Assembly: GCA_964035015.1 (NCBI GenBank)
Contig: OZ036008.1
Location: 6,809,504 to 6,873,503, forward strand
Direction of reading: 5' to 3'
Length of the DNA: 64,000 nucleotides
Origin: Corallium rubrum
Lineage: Eukaryota; Cnidaria; Anthozoa; Scleralcyonacea; Coralliidae
In this document: piece by piece, positions 34,497-45,028 of the stretch
How the letters are laid out: each line of letters begins with the position of its first letter
How positions within the stretch are numbered: position 1 is the stretch's first letter
Notes under the pieces: generated by a model
Seen by the model: the letters and a program-made list of their open reading frames with translations, nothing else
Database searches by the model: none
Told to the model about the DNA's origin: nothing
Position numbers and translations under genes: made by a program

Positions 34497-35258
34497 GCTT
34501 ACTGTTGTGGTAATAGAAGCAAAATATAGTGTTGCAATATAGTTCCTCAAGTTGAACAATTCATTTGATAAGACTCGTTGACAACTTCCTGTTTTGAATT
34601 CTGTTTTGAATTTGATAGGTGTTTGGCAAATAATCTTGTTTCTTATTGGTGAAGGAAAATTCGAGTGTAGAATATATACATTTTAAGACCAAACCGGGAC
34701 CAGTTGCGAAAAATGCAACTACACAGGCCTTCCGGCAGGAATTGAACACACGACCTTGCGATTCTAGTGCAATGCTCTGACCACTGAGACACGGAGGGCG
34801 TTGCCGAGAGCTTGATCGCGAGTTCTGTATATATTAAGGTGGTAATGCCAGGAGAGAATTGGGTTTATTAGAAGTAATATTGGGCATTTCACTCGATTAC
34901 ATAGCATGCTCTAGGGATTTTTGGTGAAGGAAAATTCGAGTGTAGAATATATATACATTTTAAGACCAAACCGGGACCAGTTGCGAAAAATACAACTACA
35001 CAGGCCTTCCGGCAGGAATTGAACCCACGACCTTGCGATTCTAGTGCAATGCTCTGACCACTGAGCCACGGAGGGCGTTGCTATGTAATCGAGTGAAATG
35101 CCAAATATTGTTTCTTATTGGTTGTTTAAAAACCAGAAACCAATCAAATTCAAAACAGCAAGTTAGTAATAATTTTCATCAAATGAATTGGTCAACTTGA
35201 GGAATATATTGCAACGATATTTTAGGAAAGCTTCTATTGCCACGACAGTAAAATACTT
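34497..35258. mobile_element. TIR element related to 4049-4948, carrying tRNA-derived inserts
   Basis: Ends TTACTGTTGTGGTAATAGAA and TTCTATTGCCACGACAGTAA. Inner arms (gttgaacaattcatttgat and atcaaatgaattggtcaac) pair. The centre holds two tRNA-like sequences in the same orientation. Confidence 0.7.
34647..35082 (-). mobile_element. Two copies of a tRNA-derived SINE-like unit
   Basis: Copies at about 34647-34806 and 34921-35082. On the minus strand each has GTGGCTCAGTGGTCAGAGCA (A-box/D-arm like) and GGTCGTGGGTTCAATTCCTG (B-box/T-arm like; GTGTGTTC in the first copy). Their acceptor stems are imperfect, so they are tRNA-derived and not working tRNA genes. A short inverted pair (gcatttcactcgattacata and its complement) flanks the second copy. 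Confidence 0.65.
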
Positions 35259-35360
35259 ATGTATCTAGTAAATAACCATGCTTTTAATACGTACAATTTA
35301 TTTTGAAGATTCAGGCCATTTTAGCTGAGTAATTCAAAGTTAAAGTTTATGCAAACTATG

Positions 35361-35657
35361 GCCACGTCCACACGTATTCGTTTTATAGCGTTTTTATATT
35401 GTTCTCGGTCCTCAGGGGAGCAGAAAACAATGGTCTCATTACCGGAAAAAATATGAAAACGCATAGACCGTTTTCATCTGACGTCACGATGGCCATATTG
35501 GTGTACCGAAACAATGACATTTCATTGGTGTACCATCTTTATCCTATAGGAATTTAGCTCTATTCTTATTAAGAAATTTCGTATTATTTCACCACCTCAA
35601 TGGGGCCACTGATCACGTGAGTGAAAATGATCCATACATGTGGACGGGGGGTCTAAG
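35361..35657. mobile_element. TIR element with ACTATG flanks
   Basis: Left end GCCACGTCCACACGTATTCG, right end near CATACATGTGGACGGGGGGT. The duplication ACTATG is at 35355-35360 and 35658-35663. The corresponding site in block A (near 3753, actaggatg) is empty. Confidence 0.65.
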
Positions 35658-35743
35658 ACTATGTTGTATCCGACTGTCTTCATGAATAATTAATGATTTT
35701 TAAATTGGTGTTACAAAATTAATGAGACTGACACACTGGAGTG

Positions 35744-37136
35744 CAGTGGTTGGATACAGGATTTTTGCAAGGGGGTTGACAATAAGGTGCTCAGTTGTTT
35801 CTTTCAGAATATTTAACAAGGGTGCGCAGGGTGGGGGGGACAGGCAATACTTACTACGTGGGGGCAGGGAAGTGCTGAAGGTGCAACAAACTTCCTTGAA
35901 TTTTAGAGTCTCTGAAATAGCATCTCCTGCATTTTGAGGGGGATTTGAAAGAGTTTTGAACGATATAAATTACCAAACAAAATACCCAAATATATGAATA
36001 CACCATACCAAGGACATGTCGTCATTGTCGTGGACTCATGGGGATATGTTTTATAAGTTTATGTTCCAAAATTACTATGTATATTCAGATTTCAGATTGA
36101 GATTGTATACAATACTTCTATTTAATCGTGATTCTTACTGCTTTAAAAAATTGGGGTTTCCGCAAATTTACAAGATGATGTCCAATCTTATTGCAAAGGG
36201 GAGGCCATCATACCTGCGGCCTATATCAATAAGCAATGTTATACAATATAATTTATGCATGTTTTACACACGAGTGACTGTTGTGATTTGTATAAACAGC
36301 TGCTAGTGTATCGCTGTATAATCCTGTATTGGTTGGGACAGGGAAGGGCGTGACTAGTCACCCAAGTCACCCGGCCCCCTCTGTATCCGCAGTGGTGCAA
36401 CTACCTATTGGGAAGGCTGGGTAAACCCCACGGGCCCCGAGCAAAGGAATTAATTAGGGGCCCCGAGCATTTTGTGACGAGATCCGTAGGTTCCATAGAA
36501 CCCCCCTTTCTGATGGTTATAACTGCCCTCAAAATGCAGGAAATAGCGTTTCAGAGGATTAGAAAATCAAAAATTTCCTGGGGGAGCATTTCCCTGGACC
36601 CTTCTACTGGTTTGTCGCACCTTCAGGGCCCACCACTTTGTCTGACATTCTTGAGTTTTACACTGAAAATCTTCTCTTGGGGGGTGGGGGATGCTTCGAC
36701 ACCCATACACAGGGGCGGTGTGACAGGGGGTGGGGAGTGGGGGGTAGGGGTTATTTACCCCCCCCCCCAATTTTTTGCAAGAAGTGCCCTTATTAGCATG
36801 TGCACTGTGCACTAACTTTTTACCCAATCTGCAGAGATTGGGTAAAATGTCTGCGCACAGGCTATGCGGAATGGAATTAATGCAGTTATGAATCTATTCA
36901 AATAATCTGCCCACTTTAACAGATTTTGAATCGGAGTGTGAGTGATTAGATTTTGCTCAAAAGTGCCCTCAAAGTGCAGGAAATACCATTTCAGAGACCC
37001 TAGATTCAAAGATTTTCCAAGAGAGCATGCCCTGAACCCCCCTAGAAATGCGGTCACTAAATCAGAAAGGGCCCCCAAAGTAATCAGTCCCACGGGCCCC
37101 CAGATGCCTAGTTGCGCCAATGTGTATCCACCCCTG
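35744..37136. mobile_element. hAT-like element, outer of a nested pair
   Basis: Ends CAGTGGTTGGATACAG and TGTATCCACCCCTG. Target duplication GAGTG (35739-35743 and 37137-37141), or CTGGAGTG if the last three bases are counted as target. Block A has the empty site actggagtgacatc at 3875-3890. It carries 36390-37122 inside it. Short frames only; no transposase. Confidence 0.8.
36390..37122. mobile_element. hAT-like element nested in 35744-37136
   Basis: Ends CAGTGGTGCAAC and GTTGCGCCAATG. The 8-bp duplication is TGTATCCG (36382-36389) and TGTATCCA (37123-37130). Same family as 30687-31946. Confidence 0.8.
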
Positions 37137-37385
37137 GAGTGATATTATAACTTATAATTTACTGCTTTATTATAAAATTATAAAAAAAAATATTTGGAAT
37201 ATATATAATATATTTACAAAATACTGTTCTACCAAAATTTATAGTAATATAAAAACACATTTATATCTTAAAATATATTGTTTGAAGAATATTTAATTCA
37301 AACAGTTCCCTGACATGCACATTTATAAAAATACATTTTATCAAAAACTTTGGAAAAATGTCAACTCAAAAATGTTATAGCTGTA

Positions 37386-38223
37386 CTAAACACATTTCAC
37401 TACAGCAGTAGCTCCCCATCTCCCTTCATTCATTTGGGGAAGTTCTTCCCACTTGTAAAGATCAAAATTAAAGCATTCCACAGATCTTTCTGCTTCTCTA
37501 GGCCACCCACCCATGACAACTATAACATTGCCAGTTACCACTGCACTACATTCACTTTGCTTATGTTTCATTGAAGGCAACATTTCACTTTTCTCATTAG
37601 TTACATTATATTTGACTACAGTATTTAATGCATTACCATTCTTATCCCATCCTCCGAGTATTACGATGTTGTCTTTCCAGGCAACAGTTGCCATGCAACA
37701 GACAGCAAAAGGCAATGGAGCCAGAGTTTCACAAGAGTTCTTAGTAATATCATACACTAACACTGTGTCGAGAGAACCTCTTGAATTACCTGTTGTTGTT
37801 CCTCCAACTATGAATACTTTGTCACCAAAACATTGTGCACCATGGTGTGCTCTTGGTTCTGGCATATGACCAACCACCTGGGAAGAATAAGGAGCTACTA
37901 ATAATATTTTATAAATATCATTAGTTAGCCCATTATCACTGCGACCTCCAAAAATAAATAAACTATCTTCATAAACGACACATGTATGTCCACAGATCTT
38001 GTGTGGAAGCTTGGCAGGAAAGTTCCTCCAACGTGCACCATCTTGCCCCAACTGAAGTACTTCCATACTTCTCCCCTCTCCTCCACAGACATACATGTGA
38101 CCACGATGGACAAACGACGATGAAAACCAACGTACTGACGTCATTGCTGGGAGGAGAGTCCACTGTCTTGTTGTCCAGCTGAACACTTCAACTGACTTCA
38201 AATGAAGCCCCCCAGCAATGATC
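37386..38223 (-). pseudogene. Kelch half of the interrupted RING-Kelch gene, copy C
   Basis: About 280 residues of Kelch blades, aligned throughout with copies A and B (from VIIAGG to the common C-terminal AVVKCV). No stop or frameshift is visible, and all GG doublets are present. Upstream, the frame runs into the transposon at 38234-39012 and would start at an unrelated ATG at 38396. The RING half of the same gene lies at 41057-41789, on the far side of two insertions. Unless the 2.8 kb is spliced out, no full-length product is possible. The intact frame suggests the interruption is recent. Confidence 0.8.
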
Positions 38224-38233
38224 ACATCGCTCC

Positions 38234-39012
38234 ATTCTCGTCCCCAGAGCCTCTCCCGTGCTGGCGCGCTGGAAAGGCTCTGGGGGAATCCATAATCATC
38301 GCGATCTGATTGGTTGTTCAAATTCAAAGGCCTATACATAACGGAGCTTAGTGAATGTTTATAAATAAACAGTATTTGAGACACGAAATCTGACAACGAA
38401 GCACAATTCTAATATAGTTCTAATCCGAACAATTTAATCGAACGTTTTTCAAAGCAATGAACCCGTTTCCCCTTATATAATTAAATCAAACACAGAAGAC
38501 AGACAGCAATTTGAAACCGATAGGCGATAGACGATAGACAGCACACTGCAGGCTGTTAGAAGTAAATATACAAGTCAAATATACAAGTCAAATATAAACG
38601 AACGGTGCAAAATATTAAAGAGAACTACCTTCACTAAAAGAAGCCGTAAATACGAAGAAATTCCGACACGGCTCTATTGCCAAGCTCTGAAGCGAACTCG
38701 TAAATTTTAATGTATTCTGCCCCATCGAGTAAACGCGGCGATGATCCACACTCGACAAGGACCTTCTTCGAACGGAATCTACCACAATCAGAATTGTTCC
38801 AAAGTTAAACGAGTCAATACGAGACAGAATCGAAAACGAAAGGAAAATTATATTCCAAACAACTGTCGATGATCTCGTGTCCAACTCCCAAACCGCGAAC
38901 TTAAACGCATGCGCTTTAGAAAGAACACCAAAGAATCTTGGTGTTCCGGTTTTGGATTCTCCCAGAGCCTTTCCAGCGCGCCAGCACGGGAGAGGCTCTG
39001 GGGACGAGAATG
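38234..39012. mobile_element. MULE-like element 1, 779 bp, 10-bp TSD
   Basis: Inverted ends ATTCTCGTCCCCAGAGCC and GGCTCTGGGGACGAGAAT, with arms about 50 bp long (ccgtgctggcgcgctgg pairs with ccagcgcgccagcacgg). Target duplication ACATCGCTCC at 38224-38233 and 39013-39022. Interior without a recognisable protein. Confidence 0.85.
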
Positions 39013-39041
39013 ACATCGCTCCTGAAATTCGGACTTTCTTC

Positions 39042-41056
39042 CAACCTCGATCCCAGGGCCTTTTTGAAATTGGCGGGGCGGGAAAAGGCCCTGGCATCGG
39101 CTGGTGGATTCTGTGTTTTCATTGGTTGATCTGTTTTCTTAAATATTCCTCGCAAATAACAATTAATGCAAAGTTTCAATGGATTTGGTCATCACTCGTA
39201 ATCGTACTAGTCGACAATATAGCTCATAATCCGTGCACGTTTAATACCTTGATCTGTTCTTACAGTAGCGGATGACGTAAAAACTGAATCATGACGAACC
39301 AACTCTTGAAGAAAAGAATTTGCGCTCGGAGTTCAATCTGCCGTCTTTGTGGCGGTTAATACACAAGCTGTCATAGGGCTCGGGTAGCCAGTAGGATTTA
39401 TGTGCAAATGTGCAGAATATATAATACTTGTGGGATTATTAAGATCACCAGGGACGATTCGAGTTCAAAGTTGATAAGCGAAAGTGCGAGCGAGGTATTT
39501 GTTTTCAAGATAGCGAATTTAGACAAAAGAGCCAAAATATGCAAATTATGATATTAAACGACAACGTTGAAAAGCCACAGAAGAGCAGTACAAAATCATT
39601 TAATTTTAAGAGCACATATGTTTGGCATTTTATATATATGTTCAGTCAGTTCAGATAAAAATAGTTGTGATGATTTAAACCATCAACGATCACATTTCGA
39701 ATTTCACTGAGTCAATTAATTTGTATAAAAGTTGACATTGTATCAAAAATTCAAGAGGTTTATTTACCACTCTTTGTTCATTTTGGAAGCGCCGTTAAAA
39801 TGTAGTCCCCAATGGCTGATATTTAGAGTGGTTAATAAAGTTTTAAATAAATTTAAGAGTATAATCTCTCAGTTTACTACATATATTTAAGTCACACATC
39901 TAATATTAAAAGTAAAAGATATATTAAAAACAATGCGGATATGTCAACAAAAAATACATAAGCCGCACGGAAAATATTACGAACGCTATATTTTTAGCAT
40001 GTCGTTTCTCTTGATATAAAAATATAAATATATCTATGCCAAATATATAATAAAATAGACATATAATAAATAGAACGCTTCACTTTATATTTCCCAGGCA
40101 AGTCAGGCAAGCTTGAATGGTGGTTCATTTTGACGTTCTTGTCAATTTCACTTTACCAAACAGCTATTGTTAATCGTAAACAAGTAGATATGTGATTTCG
40201 ATTTAGGAAAAACCTGACAGATCTATAACACAGTTTTAGATACAATGGCTAAAATTAACCACCGTTCATTCATGAAGACTGAATAAAGAAAGCTATATAC
40301 TTTACACTTAATTCATGATTTGTTGCTTTGACGGGCGTGTTCTTGCGGCCAGACACTGCGTTAAAAATGTCTATGAGAAAAGGTACGTCTACTTTCATTT
40401 CATTCCACGCATTATCAAAATCAAATTTCTTATTATGATTCTCGTAGCTGTTGCCATACAACACTGAACCATCGGAACGTTTGCAAAGACGTTTGCGGGC
40501 TGATTTCATCTGGTCTGCGATGGATGACTTTATAACAGATGAAAGCACAGTAGCACACTGTTTGCCGCTGGAAATATTTTCTTCTTCTAAATTTCGGTCA
40601 ACAAAAACTCGTGAATTCCAGGAAGAGACGAACATGACTTATTAGCTTCCTGGGTAGAAGAAACTGCGGGGGAGCTTCTGGCGTTGTTACTTCTTGAATT
40701 TCTTATACAAGCGGCTTGGAATTTAATAGCTTCTTTATTTATTACCACAATACCTGATTTCGTTTGTCTCGTTTTGATGGCTGCTTGGACGATGAAGAGA
40801 TCGATATCTATGTAACAAATATTCAAAACACTTGACTTGAAGCGGTTTTAAACAAAAACACGGGAAATTTCCGCTATCGAACGCAACCAAAAGGTCCAAA
40901 CTTCTCTGACGAGTCACGCATTACCCAGAATAATTTTGCATGCTAATTTCCACGCTAATTTAATTATTACACCCTGAAATTCTGGGTGCAGAATCCAGCC
41001 GGTGCCAGGGCCTTTTCCCGCCCCGCCAATTTCAAAAAGGCCCTGGGAACGAGGTT
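39042..41056. mobile_element. MULE-like element 2, 2.0 kb, 10-bp TSD
   Basis: Arms of about 68 bp: AACCTCGATCCCAGGGCC, then ttttgaaattggcggggcgg, inverted at 40988-41056. Target duplication GACTTTCTTC at 39032-39041 and 41057-41066. The interior is AT-rich and holds a 121-residue minus-strand frame. The arm adds a stray PRSQGLFEIGGAGKGPG tail to the neighbouring RING frame; I recall this peptide as common in coral gene predictions. Confidence 0.85.
40270..40635 (-). CDS. Uncharacterised ORF carried by MULE-like element 2
   Basis: 121 codons; the part from about residue 35 (SSIADQMKSARKRLCKRSDG) to FDFDNAWNEM and FLIDIFNAVSG has strong protein character, and similar sequences seem to be multiplied in anthozoan genomes (recall, not searched). 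An overlapping frame at 40587-40826 continues protein-like upstream (SSPAVSSTQEANKSCSSLPG), which suggests a frameshift or an intron near 40600. I do not recognise a transposase DDE region or a zinc finger. It may be the remnant of a captured or element-specific gene. Confidence 0.4.
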   Translation of the reverse strand: MFVSSWNSRVFVDRNLEEENISSGKQCATVLSSVIKSSIADQMKSARKRLCKRSDGSVLYGNSYENHNKKFDFDNAWNEMKVDVPFLIDIFNAVSGRKNTPVKATNHELSVKYIAFFIQSS

Positions 41057-41789
41057 GACTTTCTTCGGAAGAGGTTGCACCTGAACCAGAGGGACGAATG
41101 TCAATTTGTGGCTCTTTACTTTGCAATTTCTTCGTGTTTTTATTGACAACGCGCTCCAAATTATTCATCCGTCTGTTCATATCACCCATATGACGTGTCA
41201 GGTCTCTGCTCAGATTCATCACTATATCTTTGATGTCAGACACTTCTTCTTTGGTTTCTTTTAAACCTCTCTTCATCTCATCAATTTCGTTCCTGGTCAC
41301 ATAGCAATGCAGTTGTCGTTTTCCATACGCAACCTGCTTGCCACAGACTTCACATTTCCCTTGTCGATGATCACAAACGTTGATCTCGTGATCAGCTTGA
41401 TCTTTTCGGTTGATGATCATCTCACAGCCATCGTTGGAACAATGTACTGGACTGAACTCACAATTTTGAACATGAGCTTCAAGCATTTCAACTTTCACGA
41501 TCTCCAGACATCCCCTGCCAACATTCTCACAACGAATATTCAGTTCCGATATGAGTTCTTTAACAAATCTTGCAGGTCGTAACGTTTCTATTGTCAATGG
41601 TTCGATACAAGACGGACATGTGCGAGAATGTCGCAGATGACGTGTTATGCACGGCTGGCAAAAGAAATGCTCGTTTCTTGCACACTGCTTGGGTTGTTTG
41701 AGTACGTTCAAACAAATAGCACAATGAAGATTATCAGGAACAGCACTTTGAAAACGTTCGTCTTCATAACCTCCTTCGGCAGAAGCCAT
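41057..41789 (-). pseudogene. RING half of the interrupted RING-Kelch gene, copy C
   Basis: About 242 residues, with start MASAEGG, all eight RING ligands, the TRAF-like Cys/His region and the coiled coil (single EVSDIKD as in copy A). The frame then enters the transposon arm and stops at 40914 after about 49 foreign residues. A truncated RING/coiled-coil protein of 291 residues without the Kelch domain could still be made, and it could act as a dominant partner of the full-length paralogues; that is speculation. Confidence 0.8.
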
Positions 41790-43067
41790 TGTTCATTCAA
41801 AATGTTCTTCAAATCATCGAGTAGAACTGTAAAACCTCGTGAAGAGTAGAACTACGGAAACATTCTGTACTTTTGATAAGTATTAGAGAAGTTTAGTGAA
41901 ATAGATAATCCAGATGGAAAGTGTATAACGAAGATGAAGAGATTCACAAACAGCACCAATGACACGTCACTGTTCCTTCGCCAGTTTCGTTTTGCAAGTG
42001 AATTGCTTCTGTGGCTAAAACTGCGTTATCCAATCACTGACTGAATATTTAAAGTTACTACGACAAACAGCCCTAACCCTCGGTGTGACTGGAATGTTAT
42101 TGACAAAAGAAGATTCTTAGTTAGAATTATGTGCACTGAATGAAAAAAGCTAGAAGCTTATCACCTGTGAAAGAGTCATCGAAACATTGAGAAAGAAAAC
42201 CAAGATAGATACAAGAAGTATTAGAACGTAGTGGTATAGCAAAGAAAATGAAGAGTAAGAATTAAAAGACAAGAGGACTCGCAGTTAGTGGTCTGTTTGG
42301 CATGTTGCCGAATGCTACGGTGCCTGGTTTTTCAAATGATGGACACAATAGTTCTTTCCTAACGTTACCATAAATGGTATAAGATTGATCATTGATTGTT
42401 TTAGGTGGCGGTATTAAACAGCACGCGACGATTTCTGTCACCGATTTGCAGCGTAACGAGTGTCGCGAGATCTGGGGACGAGATCACGTTGCCAAAGCAT
42501 AGTGTACATTAGCTATACATAGCTAAATACATTGACACTTAAATAAAGTTATTCATTCATTCATTGAAAATTCTGACATGAGATAAAAAAAACTTGAAAC
42601 GTAAGTCTGATTGTCAAGTGAATGATCTAAACAAGGATGAGATTCCTATACAACGCCGTCAATCGACGCCATAAACTTTCCTCAACTCTCATCAAAATTG
42701 TACATTTTTCTTATCTAACACATCACTCCAGTATAGCATTCGACTTCTGAACTCAAAAGTTACATCAACATGCTGCTAAATATCTTCACGTTTTGAGTTC
42801 AATTTAACTCTGTCTCCAACTCCATTATTTAGAGTAACTTTATTGACTCAATCAGACTAGTCATGTATGCCAGTCGCTGCAGGAGTTGTGTTGCAATGAT
42901 GCTGCCTCATACCCAAGCCTCTTGCTGCACATGTTGAAATTGAAAAGCTTGAACCTGAGTATATGGGGATATAGCCTGCGACCTCCCGCTCCTACCCAAG
43001 AGCCGGCTCGCAGGCTAGTGGGGATGGATTAGGACAATTTCACTCACGCAGGACAGAGAGTTTCATC
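41790..43067. other. 5' flank of copy C
   Basis: A single-unit version of the flank that is tandemly duplicated in block A. A 60-base insertion near 42500-42562 (agtgtacattagctatacat, ending in cattcattcattg) is absent from A. Confidence 0.6.
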
Positions 43068-43287
43068 GGTTATTACTTTGTGTTTCGCGCACGAATATGC
43101 ATTAGGGTTAGGGTTAGGGTTAGAGTTAGGGTTAGGATTAGGATTAGGGTTAGGGTTAGGGTTAGGATTAGGATTAGGGTTGGGGTAGAATTAGAATTGG
43201 GATTAGGATTAGGTTTGAGGATTAGGGTGTTTTCAGGGTCAGGGTCAGAGAATAAAATATTCGTGCGCGAAACACAAAGTAAGCACC
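43068..43287. mobile_element. TIR element with a telomeric-repeat core, TSD GTTTCATC
   Basis: Arms: left TTACTTTGTGTTTCGCGCAC plus GAATAT, right ATATTCGTGCGCGAAACACA plus AAGTAA. An exact 8-bp duplication GTTTCATC is at 43060-43067 and 43288-43295. Block A has one copy at 8456-8463 and no insert. The interior is mainly the TTAGGG array. Confidence 0.85.
43104..43205 (+). repeat. Interstitial telomeric repeat (TTAGGG)n
   Basis: Runs of TTAGGG with TTAGGA, TTAGAG and TTGGGG variants, about 15 units. The frame RIRVRVRV is an artefact of it. Confidence 0.95.
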
Positions 43288-43339
43288 GTTTCATCAAAGG
43301 GGTCTTTTTTGAACTGTAATAGACAGGGCGCACATCAGG

Positions 43340-43852
43340 GAACGTTTGTGTGTGTGTGTGTGTGTGCGTACGTGTGCGGGTTGTGGTGTGTGTGTGGGGG
43401 TGGTGGGAGGGGACGCGAGGGTGTGTGTGGGGTTGAAGAGTGTGGTGTGAGGATGGTGTTTGGAAGTGGTTTTGTGGACATAGTATAATCTGTGCCTATG
43501 CGGTGAGGAGTATTAAATATTCCTCTAGCTATGAACACAGTATAACCTGGTGCAACTGAGTTTATAGACTTAAATACACGACCCCACAAGCTGTATGCTT
43601 TAATTCTAATCGTGTTTAAAGAAAATTTATTGTATTGTATTGTATTGTATTGTATTGTAGTGTTGTGTTGGTGTGATGTTGTTGGTGGTGATAGTGGTGT
43701 TGTTGGTGTTGGTGGAGGTAGGAAGTGGTAATGGGGGGTGGTGGGGTGTTGGTCGTGGTAGGAAGTGATGATGGGGGTGGTTGTGGTTGGGGTGGTGACA
43801 GGGGGGTGGTGGTGGTGGTGGGAAGTGACCAACTCTTGAGAATCGGTCCTGA
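43340..43852. repeat. GT-rich tract, (TTGTA)n and GGTGTT tract
   Basis: GTGTGT run at 43347-43390, (TTGTA)n at about 43625-43660, then a degenerate GGTGGT tract. His/Pro/Thr-rich minus-strand frames across it are artefacts. 43449-43620 has no counterpart in block A; I recognise nothing in it. Confidence 0.7.
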
Positions 43853-44101
43853 ATAGACGAGTTTCAGGGTGTTGCGTGCGCATCGTTTTGGAGAGAAATT
43901 GGCGGGCTCTTGGCGGGCTCCCCACAAAGTAAGGAATGGCAAACAGACTTGCTAGCGAGCCAACAACAGCAGAATAACAATGTTTTATATCCAGAAACTG
44001 TATCTACACTTTGTTTATTTTAAACAGTATGTTTACTTTGAGTGGAGCTTGCCAGTTTTTTTTGAAAATGATGCGCGCGCAACACCCTGAAACTCGCCTA
44101 T
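43853..44101. mobile_element. TIR element present in C only, about 249 bp
   Basis: ATAGACGAGTTTCAGGGTGT (plus TGCG) and CGCAACACCCTGAAACTCG (plus CCTAT) are inverted ends. Block A reads straight through (ggtcctgagttgtctatcag near 10519-10538). Confidence 0.75.
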
Positions 44102-44514
44102 TGTCTATCAGATTACCTTGTCGGTCCTGGTCGTCCGGCATAATGGTGTTTGGGAACTTGAGGGGATGAGTTGAAAGGGAGATGGTAAGCTTATCAAATA
44201 AACTAATCAAAAAAAGTCGGCGCTGGAACGGAAAACACCCTCCCCCCCCTCAAAGTACAGTGTCAAAACGTTTGCAAAATGTAAAATGCTGCGTAGGCAG
44301 TGTTTAGGGCTCAACTCAGAACTAGACAAATGATCAGCTCGCTTTTATATTGTAGAAGTTGGAACTTACAAAACGTAAACATTTTACAATCTCCCTACCA
44401 AAACTAAAGGTTAAGCAGACAATATTAAATTATAAAGGAATGACTGTACATTATACATTACGCTTCGGCTAACTTAATATAAATATCTTTATAATACATA
44501 TTTTAATACATGCC

Positions 44515-44777
44515 AGGTGATCTGACCGTGAGGGAAAGGCCTGGAACTAGCAACCTAATAGAAATCCATTTTGCTGTATTGAATAACTTATTTCTTTCAT
44601 TTTCCTTTATCAAACTGGTTGAAACTTTGTATTTATGTTCAGTGTTGAAAATGATAAGTCTATGCTAAATTTGGGAACAAAATAAAGTATATTTCACGAG
44701 ATATTAAATAGTTTAATTCGAAAAATGGATTTCTATTTGACAACTAGTCCCAGTCCTTTTCCGTGTTTTCAGATCAC
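44515..44777. mobile_element. TIR element present in C only, about 263 bp
   Basis: CCAGGTGATCTGACCGTGAG and the inverted TTTTCAGATCACCTGG; inner arms agaaatccattttgc and aaaatggatttct also pair. Block A has aatacatgatcgttaaag at the site. Confidence 0.75.
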
Positions 44778-45028
44778 CTGGTGATTGTTAAAGTGGCTGG
44801 TCTGGGAGGAAAATAAAGCCTGTAAAAGATGTTACTTTGTCATTTAAATGTTCTTTTACGGACAAACTTAATTTTGGTTTCATAAGCAATTTAAAACCAC
44901 CCGCTGCATACTGTAGGCAATTTTAGAGGAGGCTGGCGCGAGTTTACGTCGCAAATGTTTCTGGGGAAGTTTTTCCAAGATCATTTTCTGTTTGCCCATG
45001 AAACGAAATTTCACTTCAGGTTTTTAAG

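Noticed and set aside
43080-43319. Arg/Val (RIRVRVRV) and Thr/Leu (LTLTLTLI) frames
   Set aside because: Readings of the interstitial TTAGGG array.
43335-43942. His/Pro/Thr-rich minus-strand frames
   Set aside because: Reading of the GGT-rich tract and of an inserted TIR element (43853-44101); no conserved part.
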